From the NCBI GenBank assembly GCA_964414595.1, contig CAYPXJ010000019.1, positions 1 through 28,405 of the forward strand: a stretch of 28,405 nt of DNA, read 5' to 3'. Each line of letters begins with the position of its first letter. The stretch's first letter is position 1. This DNA comes from CAYPXJ01 sp964414595. GTDB lineage: Bacteria > Pseudomonadota > Alphaproteobacteria > Rickettsiales > CAIJLX01. The notes under the pieces are model-generated. The model saw only the letters and a list, made by a program, of their open reading frames with translations. It was not told the DNA's origin and searched no databases. Both the position numbers and the translations under genes were made by a program. Below are positions 15,248 through 24,223 of this stretch, piece by piece.

Positions 15248-16114
15248 ATGTCCGCCAGCAAGGCTCGCATCATCATCGTCACGGGCATGTCCGGTGCGGG
15301 TAAATCCACCACGCTGAAAACGTTGGAGGATCTGGGCTATGAAGCGATCGATAATATTCCGCTGCATATTTTGAAGCTGCTGGTAAAGGATAACGCGAAG
15401 GATCAGAAATTCGTGGTCGGCGTAGATGTACGCAGCCGCAATTTTGACCCCCATATTTTGCTGAAAGAAATTATGCCGTTGGTACGCGCGAGCGACCCCG
15501 GCGCGCAGCTTGTGTATCTGGATGCGGAAGACGAAGTGCTGCGCCGCCGCTTTAGCGAAACGCGCCGCAAACACCCGCTGGCGGCGGATCGCCGTGTAGT
15601 GGATGGCATTGCGCAGGAGCGCTTTTTGGTAAACCCCATTCAGCACGCCGCAGATATTGTTCTGGATACAAGCGAGTCTTCCATTAATGATTTACGAGGA
15701 AGAATTCGCAAAATTTTTGCCGATGAAACCAATAAAGGTTTCACGATTCATGTCAGTTCTTTTTCGTATAAACAGGGTGTGCCTCGCGATGCGGATATTG
15801 TTTTTGATGTGCGCTTCCTGAAAAACCCTTATTACGATCCCGAGTTAAAAGATTTATGTGGTCGCGATTCGGCAGTTTGCAGGCATATCGAAACCGACCC
15901 TCATTTTAAGGATTTTTACGATAGTTTCTCCACGATGATTGGCAAATTACTGCCGCGCTATACGGAAGAAGGCAAAGCCTATTTGACAATCGCGATCGGT
16001 TGCACGGGCGGCCAGCATCGCTCTGTTTTTGTTGCAGAGAAATTGGCCGGCGATTTGCAAAAAATGGGCTATAACGCCACGGTAACGCACCGCGATTTAC
16101 CGCCACAAAAATGA
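15248..16114 (+). CDS. rapZ: RNase adapter RapZ (P-loop nucleotide-binding protein)
   Basis: In E. coli RapZ brings the sRNA GlmZ to RNase E and so tunes glucosamine-6-phosphate synthesis; in alphaproteobacteria its targets are unclear. The N-terminal P-loop is GMSGAGKS (13-20). The middle carries the DVRSRNFD and LRRRFSETRRKHPL blocks. The C-terminal RNA-binding domain ends with the conserved FLTIAIGCTGGQHRSV-type segment (here YLTIAIGCTGGQHRSVFVAE). The 288-residue length is normal. RapZ usually sits with ptsN, npr or hprK; here it is between hpf and cobA, overlapping cobA by four bases. Confidence 0.93.
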   Translation: MSASKARIIIVTGMSGAGKSTTLKTLEDLGYEAIDNIPLHILKLLVKDNAKDQKFVVGVDVRSRNFDPHILLKEIMPLVRASDPGAQLVYLDAEDEVLRRRFSETRRKHPLAADRRVVDGIAQERFLVNPIQHAADIVLDTSESSINDLRGRIRKIFADETNKGFTIHVSSFSYKQGVPRDADIVFDVRFLKNPYYDPELKDLCGRDSAVCRHIETDPHFKDFYDSFSTMIGKLLPRYTEEGKAYLTIAIGCTGGQHRSVFVAEKLAGDLQKMGYNATVTHRDLPPQK

Positions 16115-16851
16115 GCACACATACTGTATATTTAGTAAGCGCAGGGCCGGGTGATCCAGAACTGCTTACCGTCAAAGCGCACCGTTTGCTAAAAACCTAT
16201 CCGGAGGTCGTGCTGCATGACCGTTTGATTTCGCCGGAAATTTTAAAACTGATTCCGAAGCGCGCAGAAAAAATCTATGTGGGCAAATGGGCGGGCGGCT
16301 CGGAAATGAAGCAGGCAGAAATTCAGGCGCTGATGATAAAACATGCGCGTGCAGGCAAAAAAATCATTCGTCTTAAAGGTGGAGATGCTTTTATTTTTGG
16401 TCGAGGCGGTGAAGAAATTGAAGTGCTTACAAAAGCAAAATTAAAATGGGAAGTAGTGCCGGGCATCACGTCTGCGGGTGCTATTGCTGCTGCGTTGGGA
16501 ATTCCTCTTACCCATCGCGGTCTGGCCGAAAGTGTGCGTTATATTTCCGGTCATAAACAGGCGGGAAAAAAGTTCACGTTAAAATACAAACAGCTGGCCG
16601 ACCCGGCGTTGACGCTGGTGGTTTACATGGGCTTAGAAAATATTGGCATGATTGCAGAAGGGCTTATGAAAGCGGGGCTTTCACCAAAGACAGGAGCAGC
16701 AGCCATTCAAAACGGCACTCAAAAAAATGAGCGACGTCACTTTACTAACCTTGGAAAATTGGCGGCGGATATAGCGCGGTTGAAATTCGCATCCCCGACT
16801 TTGTTTATTATCGGTGAGGTGGTCACGATTTCGAAAAAGTGGCGTCAGTAA
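16111..16851 (+). CDS. cobA: Uroporphyrinogen-III C-methyltransferase (SUMT)
   Basis: SUMT methylates uroporphyrinogen III twice from SAM to give precorrin-2, the branch point to siroheme and cobalamin. Family motifs are in order: VYLVSAGPGDPELLTVKA at the N-terminus, RLKGGDAFIFGRGGEE near residue 88, VVPGITSAGAIAAALGIPLT near 120 and VVYMGLENI near 178. The 246-residue length fits a stand-alone SUMT without the CysG dehydrogenase/chelatase part. Its start overlaps the rapZ stop, so it is probably translationally coupled to a gene of unrelated function. No other siroheme or cobalamin gene is in the window. Confidence 0.9.
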   Translation: MSTHTVYLVSAGPGDPELLTVKAHRLLKTYPEVVLHDRLISPEILKLIPKRAEKIYVGKWAGGSEMKQAEIQALMIKHARAGKKIIRLKGGDAFIFGRGGEEIEVLTKAKLKWEVVPGITSAGAIAAALGIPLTHRGLAESVRYISGHKQAGKKFTLKYKQLADPALTLVVYMGLENIGMIAEGLMKAGLSPKTGAAAIQNGTQKNERRHFTNLGKLAADIARLKFASPTLFIIGEVVTISKKWRQ

Positions 16852-16860
16852 TTTCATATT

Positions 16861-18690
16861 TTAATTATAACGCTGTGGGCTAAGCCTGTCAGCAAGGGAT
16901 TTTTCCACCGGTAAGGCCTCCTCGCAAATCATAGCCGCAAGCGCATCAGAAAGCAGGGCAAAGGTTGTAAAGCCCCGGGAACCTAAGCCTAACAAGGTAT
17001 AAATACCCTCCTGAACTTTCCCTACCATAGGTAGGCGGTCGGGTGTTGTAGTGCGTATTGCTGCATAACCGCCGCAAATAGCTTTTTCTTTTATCAGACC
17101 GGGCAATGTTTCTTCCAACCGGGCGAGATTGGAAATGTGGTCTTCTTCTCGAAGACCGCTATCGCGGCTGCCTCGGTCATAAGTTGAGCCGATAATATAA
17201 TTCCTACCACTTCGTGCGAGATAACCTTGATACACAACAACGGGCTTCACTTCCTGTGTAAGTGCCTGTGCGGGGATTTCAGTAAGTTGACCCCGCATCG
17301 CGCGTAGGGGCAGATGGGATGTTGGTTCGAGTGCTGTCGTATCCATAGCGCTGGCGATAATCACAGTGGAAGCTTCACCACATTTTTTACCACTCGTATC
17401 ATAAGCCTGCCAAGCCGCACCGACTTTTTTAAGCGCAGTAATTTCGGTTTCCACCTGCACGGTAATCAATTTGTGATCAACCAGTGAATGACAAAGTTTT
17501 TGTGGTATCGCAACTCCTGCCTGCTCAAAATACAGACCGCCATGCTGAGGGTGGATAGCAAAGCGCTTCGCGATTTCTTGTGGCGATAAAAACGTCATGA
17601 ACGAGGAAAGGCCGAGTTGATTTGCACGACTGCCTAACCATTCTTCTTCGCGCTTTGGCATAGGCAGTTGCAAAACGCCGCATGCTTCATAAACGCCGCG
17701 AAACGCACGAAAACGCTGCAACGCATAATGAAACGCAGCATAATAAAAACGGCCCGCCTCATGCCATGTTTGCGGCAGATACGGCATCACAATGGCGCGC
17801 GGGTTGCCACTCGCTTCTGTCGCAATAGAAGCGCGGCGTTCAAAAAGCGTTACCTGAATACCACGTTCTGCTAACGCGCGCGCTGCGGCGCAACCCGCGA
17901 TCCCGCCACCAATAATAAGGGCGGAATCCGGCTTCGTTTTTTTTGCACCGCAAGTTGTCAGCCGTTTGCCATGCAACATATGACGCTTGTGGCCATAGCC
18001 TTTTATTTTCTCTACGTTCCAACCTGTTTGTGCAAGCCCGTCCACTACGGCACGCGCCGCGCTATACGTAGCAAAACTCGCGTTATGTGCTGAAAGGCGT
18101 GACATCGCTTCAAACAACACATCATTCCACATACCGGGATTTTTGGCCGGCGCAAAACCATCTAAAAACCAGGCGTCTGCTTGCACTTGATGGAGTTCTG
18201 GAAGTGCATCGGCGATATCGCCCAGCACCAGCGTAAGCCTTACGCGCCCGTCAAACATATCCAGATGTAAAAGCCCGGGTGCAAAAGAAGCGGGATAGAC
18301 CGCCAGCAATTCTTTAGAAACCGTTGCCAGCTCCGGCCACATGGTGTGAATAGCGCGCAAATCTAGAATGGGGTGCTTTTCACAAGAATAATAATGCAGC
18401 TTTGCATGCGTGGGTGCATGCAAAAGCCATTGCTTAACAGTCACCAGGAAATTAAGGCCAGTGCCGAAGCCGGTTTCAATAATGGTAAAAGCATCTGCGT
18501 TGGAAAATCGTGCGGGTAAACCATTGCCGGCAAGAAATACATAGGCTGTTTCTTCTGTTCCGCCCTCGCGCGAGAAATACACATCGCCAAACGCATGCGA
18601 TACCGGCACACCGTCCGCATCGATAGTGATGTCTGCTGGTGTGATAGGTGGAAGGAAAGGATTAGTATGTTTTGAATTTATTGCGGCCAT
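16861..18690 (-). CDS. mnmC: Bifunctional tRNA mnm5s2U34 synthesis enzyme MnmC
   Basis: MnmC converts cmnm5(s2)U at tRNA position 34 to mnm5(s2)U in two steps. The C-terminal FAD oxidase removes carboxymethyl, and the N-terminal SAM methyltransferase methylates the product. The methyltransferase half has ETGFGTGLNFL near residue 71 and DAWFLDGFAPAKNPGMW near 171. The FAD half starts with ALIIGGGIAGCAAARALAER near 258 and ends with the family segment TTTPDRLPMVGKV and LGLGSRGFTTFALLS. At 609 residues it is the full fusion. Its start overlaps the 3' end of the upstream intradiol-type gene by 29 bases, suggesting co-transcription. Confidence 0.93.
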   Translation of the reverse strand: MAAINSKHTNPFLPPITPADITIDADGVPVSHAFGDVYFSREGGTEETAYVFLAGNGLPARFSNADAFTIIETGFGTGLNFLVTVKQWLLHAPTHAKLHYYSCEKHPILDLRAIHTMWPELATVSKELLAVYPASFAPGLLHLDMFDGRVRLTLVLGDIADALPELHQVQADAWFLDGFAPAKNPGMWNDVLFEAMSRLSAHNASFATYSAARAVVDGLAQTGWNVEKIKGYGHKRHMLHGKRLTTCGAKKTKPDSALIIGGGIAGCAAARALAERGIQVTLFERRASIATEASGNPRAIVMPYLPQTWHEAGRFYYAAFHYALQRFRAFRGVYEACGVLQLPMPKREEEWLGSRANQLGLSSFMTFLSPQEIAKRFAIHPQHGGLYFEQAGVAIPQKLCHSLVDHKLITVQVETEITALKKVGAAWQAYDTSGKKCGEASTVIIASAMDTTALEPTSHLPLRAMRGQLTEIPAQALTQEVKPVVVYQGYLARSGRNYIIGSTYDRGSRDSGLREEDHISNLARLEETLPGLIKEKAICGGYAAIRTTTPDRLPMVGKVQEGIYTLLGLGSRGFTTFALLSDALAAMICEEALPVEKSLADRLSPQRYN

Positions 18691-19339
18691 TTAAGCCGAT
18701 TTGTACATCAAAAACCCGGTCTTCAAATAGCGCATTTTCCGCAGGGGCCTCAGGTGATGCAATCAGCGGCTCCTGCTTGCTTTTGGTGATGGCGGTTAGC
18801 ACGGGGTCTTTATCATTAGCCGGATGAAGTTCAAAAAATACATCGCCCTCACGGGTAGGGTAGTCAGGATGCGTAATACGAAAATTGATATGTGGCGCGC
18901 GCTTGTCATAATTGCCCGGGAATATGGTCAAGAACTGAAAATGACCCAGGTTATCGGTAAGCATATAACCGCCACCAAGGAAATAATCATCCTTAGAAAG
19001 GCCGTATTTTTTTACCTTATGCTTGTATTTACCTTGGGCGTCCGCATGCCAGATTTCCACTTTCGCACCCGGAACGGGCAGGCAGGTTTCATCTACCACG
19101 GTGCCCGAAAAGATAATACGATCGCCCAGGGCCACATAGGCAGAACCTGTTGTACGCCGCAGATTACTGACATTTTTGATATATTTTTCGCCAGGATAAA
19201 CACTGTCATCGGCTTTAGGTTTGAAACTGGCGTAACCGCAGCTACCCGTTACGCGCACAGAAGGCTTTTCCTTAGGTTTTGCAGCCAGCGCCACACCAGT
19301 AGCCATAAGAAGAATAAGAAGCGTAAGCAAAAATCGCAT
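18662..19339 (-). CDS. Exported intradiol-dioxygenase-fold protein with an altered iron site
   Basis: The ATG at 19339 gives 225 residues beginning with a signal peptide (MRFLLTLLILLMATGVALAA); a longer frame to 19420 would overlap cutA and bury the signal. The mature part resembles small stand-alone intradiol dioxygenases (protocatechuate 3,4-dioxygenase beta type): the beta-sandwich segments VVDETCLPVPGAKVEIWHAD, GKYKH and FQFLTIFPGNY are present. The family's Fe(III) ligands are Tyr, Tyr, His, His. Here both tyrosines and the first histidine can be aligned, but the usual PHIHF appears as PHINF, with Asn at the last ligand. Ring cleavage activity is therefore doubtful. It precedes mnmC, overlapping by 29 bases, and no aromatic catabolism genes are nearby. 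Confidence 0.75.
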   Translation of the reverse strand: MRFLLTLLILLMATGVALAAKPKEKPSVRVTGSCGYASFKPKADDSVYPGEKYIKNVSNLRRTTGSAYVALGDRIIFSGTVVDETCLPVPGAKVEIWHADAQGKYKHKVKKYGLSKDDYFLGGGYMLTDNLGHFQFLTIFPGNYDKRAPHINFRITHPDYPTREGDVFFELHPANDKDPVLTAITKSKQEPLIASPEAPAENALFEDRVFDVQIGLNGRNKFKTY

Positions 19340-19344
19340 GAGCC

Positions 19345-19373
19345 AACATAGCGCGATACGTGCCCGCTGGCAA
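19345..19373 (-). promoter_or_regulatory. Predicted promoter giving a near-leaderless transcript
   Basis: On the minus strand TTGCCA (19373-19368), 17 bases, TATGTT (19350-19345). Only five bases separate the -10 from the ATG at 19339. Transcription would start at or within the start codon, which fits the lack of a Shine-Dalgarno there. Confidence 0.4.
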
Positions 19374-19410
19374 TGTAGATTGCAGGGCAATTTTCTGTTA
19401 GAAGGGAGCC

Positions 19411-19734
19411 ATGACCACATCCTTTCGTTTTGTTTATATAACTTTTCCCACGGAGGAAGAGGCGCGCAATTTGGGGCGTAAGCTAGTGGAGTTGCGGCAC
19501 GTTGCTTGTGTCAACATTCTGCCTATCAGCGCTTCGATTTACCGCTGGGAAGGTAAGATCACGGAAGAAAAAGAAGTGGCCCTGATTGCAAAAACCGATG
19601 CGCTCCAGCTGGATGCGCTGGTAGAGGTGGTAAAGGCAAATCACCCTTACAGTTGCCCATGCGTGATTGCCCTGCCGATTGAAAAAGGCAACCCGGCCTA
19701 TCTCGAATGGATTGCAGAGAGCGTGAACTCATAA
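19411..19734 (+). CDS. cutA: Divalent-cation tolerance protein CutA
   Basis: CutA1 is a small trimeric ferredoxin-fold protein linked to copper tolerance in E. coli; its molecular role is unclear. The 107-residue length and the motifs are typical: VYITFPTEEEARNLGRKLVE at the start, ACVNILP and IYRWEGKITEEKEVALIAKT in the middle, and HPYSCPCVIALPIEKGNPAY near the end. GAAGGGA lies before the ATG. It is divergent from the intradiol-type gene and 17 bases upstream of guaA, probably in one transcript. Confidence 0.93.
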   Translation: MTTSFRFVYITFPTEEEARNLGRKLVELRHVACVNILPISASIYRWEGKITEEKEVALIAKTDALQLDALVEVVKANHPYSCPCVIALPIEKGNPAYLEWIAESVNS

Positions 19735-19751
19735 TATAAGTGCGCCTTCTC

Positions 19752-21308
19752 ATGGAACCCATCAAAGAAAAAGTTTTAATACTGGATTTCGGCTCACAGC
19801 TAACGCAGCTGATTACGCGCCGTGTGCGCGAGCTCAAGGTTTATTCTGAAATCCGGCCTTTTAATATGAGCCTGAAGGAAATTAAGGCGTTTGACCCTGT
19901 GGCGATTATTCTTTCGGGCGGGCCGAGCTCGGTGTCGGAAGAAAATGCGCCTACCGTCGATAAAGCAATTTTTGATTTAGGTATTCCCATTCTCGGTATT
20001 TGTTATGGGAAACAGCTTATGTGCGATTTGCTGGGTGGTAAGGTGGAACTTTCCGGCGAGCGCGAATTCGGACGCGCGTTTATTGATATTATCAACAGCT
20101 CGCCGCTTCTGAAAGGCTATGCGCCGAAAGGCGCAAAACGCCAGGTGTGGATGAGCCACAGCGATAAAGTAACAAAGCTGCCTCAGGGCTTTACGGTGCT
20201 GGCAAAAACGAAAAGCACACCTTATGCGATTATCGCTAACGAAAAGAAGCGTTTTTATGCGATTCAGTTTCACCCGGAAGTGCATCACACGCCGGAAGGT
20301 ATTAAGTTACTCAAGAATTTTCTCTATACGATTGCTGGTTGCAAAGGCACCTGGAGCATGGCTGATTTCCTCAAGAGTCAGATTAAGGAAATCCGCGCCA
20401 AGGTAGGTAAAGATCATGTTATTTGCGCCGTGAGCGGCGGGGTGGATTCCACCGTTGTGGCGGTGTTGCTGAACGAAGCCATAGGCGAACAGCTGCATTG
20501 CATTTTTGTGGATACCGGTTTGCTGCGCCTGCAAGAAGGGCAGCAAGTGAGCGATATGTTCCGCCAGAATTTCAATATCCCGCTTAATTATGTGGGTGGC
20601 GCAAATATCTTTCTCTCCGCGCTTGAAGGCGTTTCTGATCCCGAACAAAAACGCAAAATTATTGGCAAAACCTTTATTGATATTTTTGAAGCCGAAGCCA
20701 AAAAAGTCGGCAAGGTAAAATATCTGGCTCAGGGAACCTTATATCCCGATGTGGTAGAATCCATTTCGGCAAAAGGTGGGCCAAGTGCCGTGATCAAATC
20801 GCACCATAACGTAGGTGGTTTACCTGATCGCATGAAGCTCAAACTTATCGAACCGCTGCGCGAATTATTCAAAGATGAAGTGCGCGCGTTGGGCCGTGAA
20901 CTGGGCATTCCGCCACAAATGCTTTACCGCCATCCATTCCCGGGGCCGGGTCTTGCGATTCGTATTCCCGGAGAAATTACGCAGGAAAAAATTCATATCC
21001 TTCAGCAGGCCGATGCCATCTACATTGAAGAGCTTCGCGCAAAAAAACTTTATGATAAAATTTGGCAGGCTTTCACGGTTTTGCTGCCGGTGAAAACAGT
21101 CGGTGTAATGGGTGATGCGCGCACGTATGAATATGTGGCTGCATTACGCGCCGTTACCTCATCCGATGGCATGACAGCGGATTATTATCCTTTTGATCAT
21201 GAATTTTTAGGGCATGTGAGCAGCCGAATTATCGGCGAGGTAAGGGGCATCAACCGCGTGGTGTACGATATTACCAGCAAGCCGCCAGGCACCATTGAGT
21301 GGGAATAA
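19752..21308 (+). CDS. guaA: GMP synthase (glutamine-hydrolysing)
   Basis: GuaA aminates XMP to GMP with ammonia from its class-I glutaminase domain. I choose the ATG at 19752 (518 residues), since the family usually starts shortly before VLILDFGSQ; an in-frame GTG at 19740 adds four residues. The glutaminase nucleophile is in GICYGKQLM, with its His/Glu pair in FHPEVHHT. The PP-loop AVSGGVDSTV opens the ATP pyrophosphatase domain near residue 222. The C-terminal dimerisation domain ends SSRIIGEVRGINRVVYDITS and PPGTIEWE, which is complete. The next gene starts one base after the stop. Confidence 0.96.
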   Translation: MEPIKEKVLILDFGSQLTQLITRRVRELKVYSEIRPFNMSLKEIKAFDPVAIILSGGPSSVSEENAPTVDKAIFDLGIPILGICYGKQLMCDLLGGKVELSGEREFGRAFIDIINSSPLLKGYAPKGAKRQVWMSHSDKVTKLPQGFTVLAKTKSTPYAIIANEKKRFYAIQFHPEVHHTPEGIKLLKNFLYTIAGCKGTWSMADFLKSQIKEIRAKVGKDHVICAVSGGVDSTVVAVLLNEAIGEQLHCIFVDTGLLRLQEGQQVSDMFRQNFNIPLNYVGGANIFLSALEGVSDPEQKRKIIGKTFIDIFEAEAKKVGKVKYLAQGTLYPDVVESISAKGGPSAVIKSHHNVGGLPDRMKLKLIEPLRELFKDEVRALGRELGIPPQMLYRHPFPGPGLAIRIPGEITQEKIHILQQADAIYIEELRAKKLYDKIWQAFTVLLPVKTVGVMGDARTYEYVAALRAVTSSDGMTADYYPFDHEFLGHVSSRIIGEVRGINRVVYDITSKPPGTIEWE

Positions 21309-21309
21309 C

Positions 21310-22320
21310 ATGTCGCTGCTATTGCCGGTCATTTTATTTATCGGCGCCTGCGTGGGGACGGCTGTGTTCATGCCGTCTGCTATTGAATACCTAAAGAAAA
21401 AATCCATTCTTGATGCGCCCAATGCGCGTAGCAATCACAAAGCGCCAACGCCGCGCGGCGGCGGTATTGCGATGGTGATTACTATTTTTACAGGCCTGGT
21501 TTTTTTGGATATTGCGACCGGTCTTAGCCCGGAACGCAACGTGCATTACATTGTAATAGCGGGTTTGGTGTTAGCGATTCTTTCCTGGTTGGATGACCGT
21601 CATTCTATCAACGCGCTGCTGCGCTTTATGGTGCAGATTATCATGGTAGGTGTCGGCGTATGGGCCCTTTCTGACCGAATTGCAATTTTGTTTGAAGGAA
21701 TTTTGCCGCCCATGGTGGCGTGGATAGTAGTGGGCACATTGTGGCTATGGTTTACCAATCTCTATAATTTTATGGACGGTATGGATGGAATGATGGCGGG
21801 CGAAACGGTGTTTCTTGCCGTCGCGCTTTTACTTTTCGGTATGATGATAGAACTGCCAACGGTGGTAAAAGTTAGTGCGTTGACGGGTGGAGCGGCGCTC
21901 GCATTTCTGCGCTGGAACTGGAATCCTGCGAAAGTTTTCGCGGGTGATGTAGGCAGTATTACGCTCGGTTTCTTGCTTGGCTGGTTACTTCTGGAAGTGA
22001 TGTTGGCTGGCTATGGATGGGTGGCAATCATTCTGCCACTTGCTTTTATGTTGGATAGTAGTGTCACGTTGGCAAAACGCTTGGCAGCAGGCAAACCGAT
22101 CTGGCAGGCGCATTCAGAACATTATTATCAGCAGGCATTGCGCGTAGGGCGTTCCCATGCAAACGTCACTACACTTTATATGCTGGTCAACCTCGATTTG
22201 TTTTTACTCGCGCTGCTGGCCTATTATTTTTCCAGCTTCGGCATTTTGTTTGCCGTAATCGCCATTGCTGAAGTGGTGTGTTTATTTTACCTGCTTACCA
22301 AAACTGACATGCTCAAATAA
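21310..22320 (+). CDS. Sugar-phosphate transferase of the MraY/WecA (GT4) family
   Basis: An integral membrane enzyme with about ten hydrophobic segments that transfers a sugar 1-phosphate from a UDP-sugar to a polyprenyl phosphate, starting glycan assembly. I choose the ATG at 21310, immediately after the guaA stop (336 residues); a TTG at 21295 would lie inside guaA. Diagnostic blocks are RSNHKAPTPRGGG near residue 43, the aspartate pair in WLDDRHSI near 96, NLYNFMDGMDGMMAGE near 151, FAGDVGSITLGF near 214 and the histidine loop AHSEHYYQQAL. The sugar specificity cannot be read. It is paired with the CapD/WbpM-type enzyme three bases downstream, suggesting O-antigen or exopolysaccharide priming. 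Confidence 0.88.
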   Translation: MSLLLPVILFIGACVGTAVFMPSAIEYLKKKSILDAPNARSNHKAPTPRGGGIAMVITIFTGLVFLDIATGLSPERNVHYIVIAGLVLAILSWLDDRHSINALLRFMVQIIMVGVGVWALSDRIAILFEGILPPMVAWIVVGTLWLWFTNLYNFMDGMDGMMAGETVFLAVALLLFGMMIELPTVVKVSALTGGAALAFLRWNWNPAKVFAGDVGSITLGFLLGWLLLEVMLAGYGWVAIILPLAFMLDSSVTLAKRLAAGKPIWQAHSEHYYQQALRVGRSHANVTTLYMLVNLDLFLLALLAYYFSSFGILFAVIAIAEVVCLFYLLTKTDMLK

Positions 22321-22323
22321 TCC

Positions 22324-24216
22324 ATGGATTATTTCAAATACATTCCAAAGCGGCCTTATGTTGTTGCGATACATGATATCGCGATGGCAGGGCTAAGCTT
22401 TATCCTTTCGCTGTTATTGCGCTTGGGTACAGATATCAGTTTTGCGGCGCCTTACATGGTAGATGGGTCATTCATTCTCATGGCGATTTGCGCAGCAATA
22501 TTTATTCATATGCGGCTTTACAAGGGCGTATGGCGCTATGCGTCTTTGCCAGATCTGATCACGCTCGCAAAGGCGGTTACGATCGCGATTCTTATCTTCA
22601 TGTTTGTGATGTTTTTTTATAACCGCTTGGATGGCATTCCACGTTCCGTTCCTTTTATTAATTGGTTTGTATTGATGGCGCTGTTGGGCGGACCACGTCT
22701 TTTTTACCGGCTGAAGCGCGATGGCGCGCTGCATATCGATTGGCACGCAATCAAAAAACCGGTGCTGAATTCGCCCGATCCTATCAGCGTGGTGATGGTG
22801 GGTTTGAGTGACGCATCGGAACATTTTTTGCGTGAAATGCAGGCTAAGCAGGATGCACCTTATCGCGTGGTGGCGATTATTGACGATGATCGCCGCAACG
22901 AGAATCGTACGGTGCGCGGCGTACCTGTTTTTACAGACGTCAAGCATACGCCGAGAATTCTTCGCAAACTGAAAAATCATGGCAAAACGGTACAAAAGTT
23001 TCTGCTAAGTCCTGATAGGCTGGATGGTAGTGCGGTTAAATTTTTGCTGCAAGTGGCAGAACAATCGGCGCTCACGGTTGCCAAGCTTCCGCGCATGACA
23101 GAATTTACATCGACCGAAACGGCAAAAGAAATTCGTCCTATTGATCTGGAGGATTTACTAGGTCGTCCGCAACGGGTGTTAGACCGGGAATTGATGCAAA
23201 AATTCCTGCAAGGCCGCAAAGTTTTGATTACCGGCGCCGGCGGTTCGATAGGTTCGGAACTAGCGCGACAAGTGGCAAACTATTCACCGTCGCATCTGCT
23301 GCTGCTTGATTATTCGGAATACCAGCTCTACGCGATTGATGAAGAAATCGGCAATCTCGCTCCTCATGTGATGAAATCTCCGCTGATGCTCGATGTGCGC
23401 GATAGAACGGCGCTTGAAGCTATGTTTGAAGAGCATAAGCCGGAAATTATTTTCCATGCGGCAGCAATCAAACATGTGCCGCTGGCTGAGCGCCATGTGA
23501 TGGAAACGCTCCATACGAATGTGTTAGGTACGCGCAACATGGCGGACCTCGCTATTGAATACGGCGCTAAGGCATTTGTACTAATTTCAACCGATAAAGC
23601 CGTAATGCCGTCAAGTGTTATGGGCGCCAGCAAACGCGCTGCAGAACGTTACTGCCAAAGCCTCGCGCTTACACAGGCAAAACTTACTACAGCCATCGTA
23701 ACGGTACGATTTGGCAACGTGTTAGGCTCAACGGGATCGGTTGTACCGCTTTTTCAAAAGCAGCTGGAGCGCGGCGGGCCTGTGACGGTAACGGACCCTG
23801 AAATGACGCGCTACTTCATGACAATTCGTGAGGCGGTGGAGCTGGTCATTGAAGGTGTAGCAGTTACCACGGCGCAGAAACTTGATAAAAGTTCTATTTA
23901 CGTTCTTGATATGGGAGAGCCGGTGCGTATTTTACAGCTAGCGGAACAAGTGATTCGCCTGGCAGGCCGCAAGCCGCATGAAGAAATCAAAATTGAATAT
24001 ACCGGCATCCGTCCGGGTGAAAAATTACATGAAGAACTGTTTTACCCCGAGGAAGAGCCGGAACCGACCATTTATGAAGGGCTCTTAAAAGCAAAGCCCT
24101 ACCAAAGCGAAAAAGTTATTGGCAAACACATACACGAGCTGGAAAAATTGATTGAAAAGCGCGATTTGGAAAAGACTTTGGCGTTGCTGAAGAAAATTGT
24201 GCCTCAATATCATTAG
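22324..24216 (+). CDS. CapD/WbpM-type membrane nucleotide-sugar epimerase/dehydratase
   Basis: A 630-residue membrane-anchored short-chain dehydrogenase of the FlaA1/CapD/WbpM group, which makes unusual UDP-sugars (typically 4,6-dehydration of UDP-GlcNAc). Four transmembrane segments occupy about residues 10-130. A Rossmann-like accessory domain (VVMVGLSDASEHFLREMQ) follows, then the catalytic domain with VLITGAGGSIGSELARQ at about 299. The active site near residue 422 reads STDKAVMPSSVMGASKRAAE: the usual YxxxK is MxxxK, as in WbpM and PglF. RFGNVLGSTGSV and GIRPGEKLHEELF follow. It probably supplies the substrate for the adjacent polyprenyl-phosphate sugar transferase. Confidence 0.9.
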   Translation: MDYFKYIPKRPYVVAIHDIAMAGLSFILSLLLRLGTDISFAAPYMVDGSFILMAICAAIFIHMRLYKGVWRYASLPDLITLAKAVTIAILIFMFVMFFYNRLDGIPRSVPFINWFVLMALLGGPRLFYRLKRDGALHIDWHAIKKPVLNSPDPISVVMVGLSDASEHFLREMQAKQDAPYRVVAIIDDDRRNENRTVRGVPVFTDVKHTPRILRKLKNHGKTVQKFLLSPDRLDGSAVKFLLQVAEQSALTVAKLPRMTEFTSTETAKEIRPIDLEDLLGRPQRVLDRELMQKFLQGRKVLITGAGGSIGSELARQVANYSPSHLLLLDYSEYQLYAIDEEIGNLAPHVMKSPLMLDVRDRTALEAMFEEHKPEIIFHAAAIKHVPLAERHVMETLHTNVLGTRNMADLAIEYGAKAFVLISTDKAVMPSSVMGASKRAAERYCQSLALTQAKLTTAIVTVRFGNVLGSTGSVVPLFQKQLERGGPVTVTDPEMTRYFMTIREAVELVIEGVAVTTAQKLDKSSIYVLDMGEPVRILQLAEQVIRLAGRKPHEEIKIEYTGIRPGEKLHEELFYPEEEPEPTIYEGLLKAKPYQSEKVIGKHIHELEKLIEKRDLEKTLALLKKIVPQYH

Positions 24217-24223
24217 GTTACGC

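Noticed and set aside
19367..19384. Possible sigma-54 (-24/-12) promoter upstream of cutA: TGGCA ... TTGCA
   Set aside because: The GG and GC are 11 bases apart instead of the required 10, and cutA is not an expected sigma-54 target.
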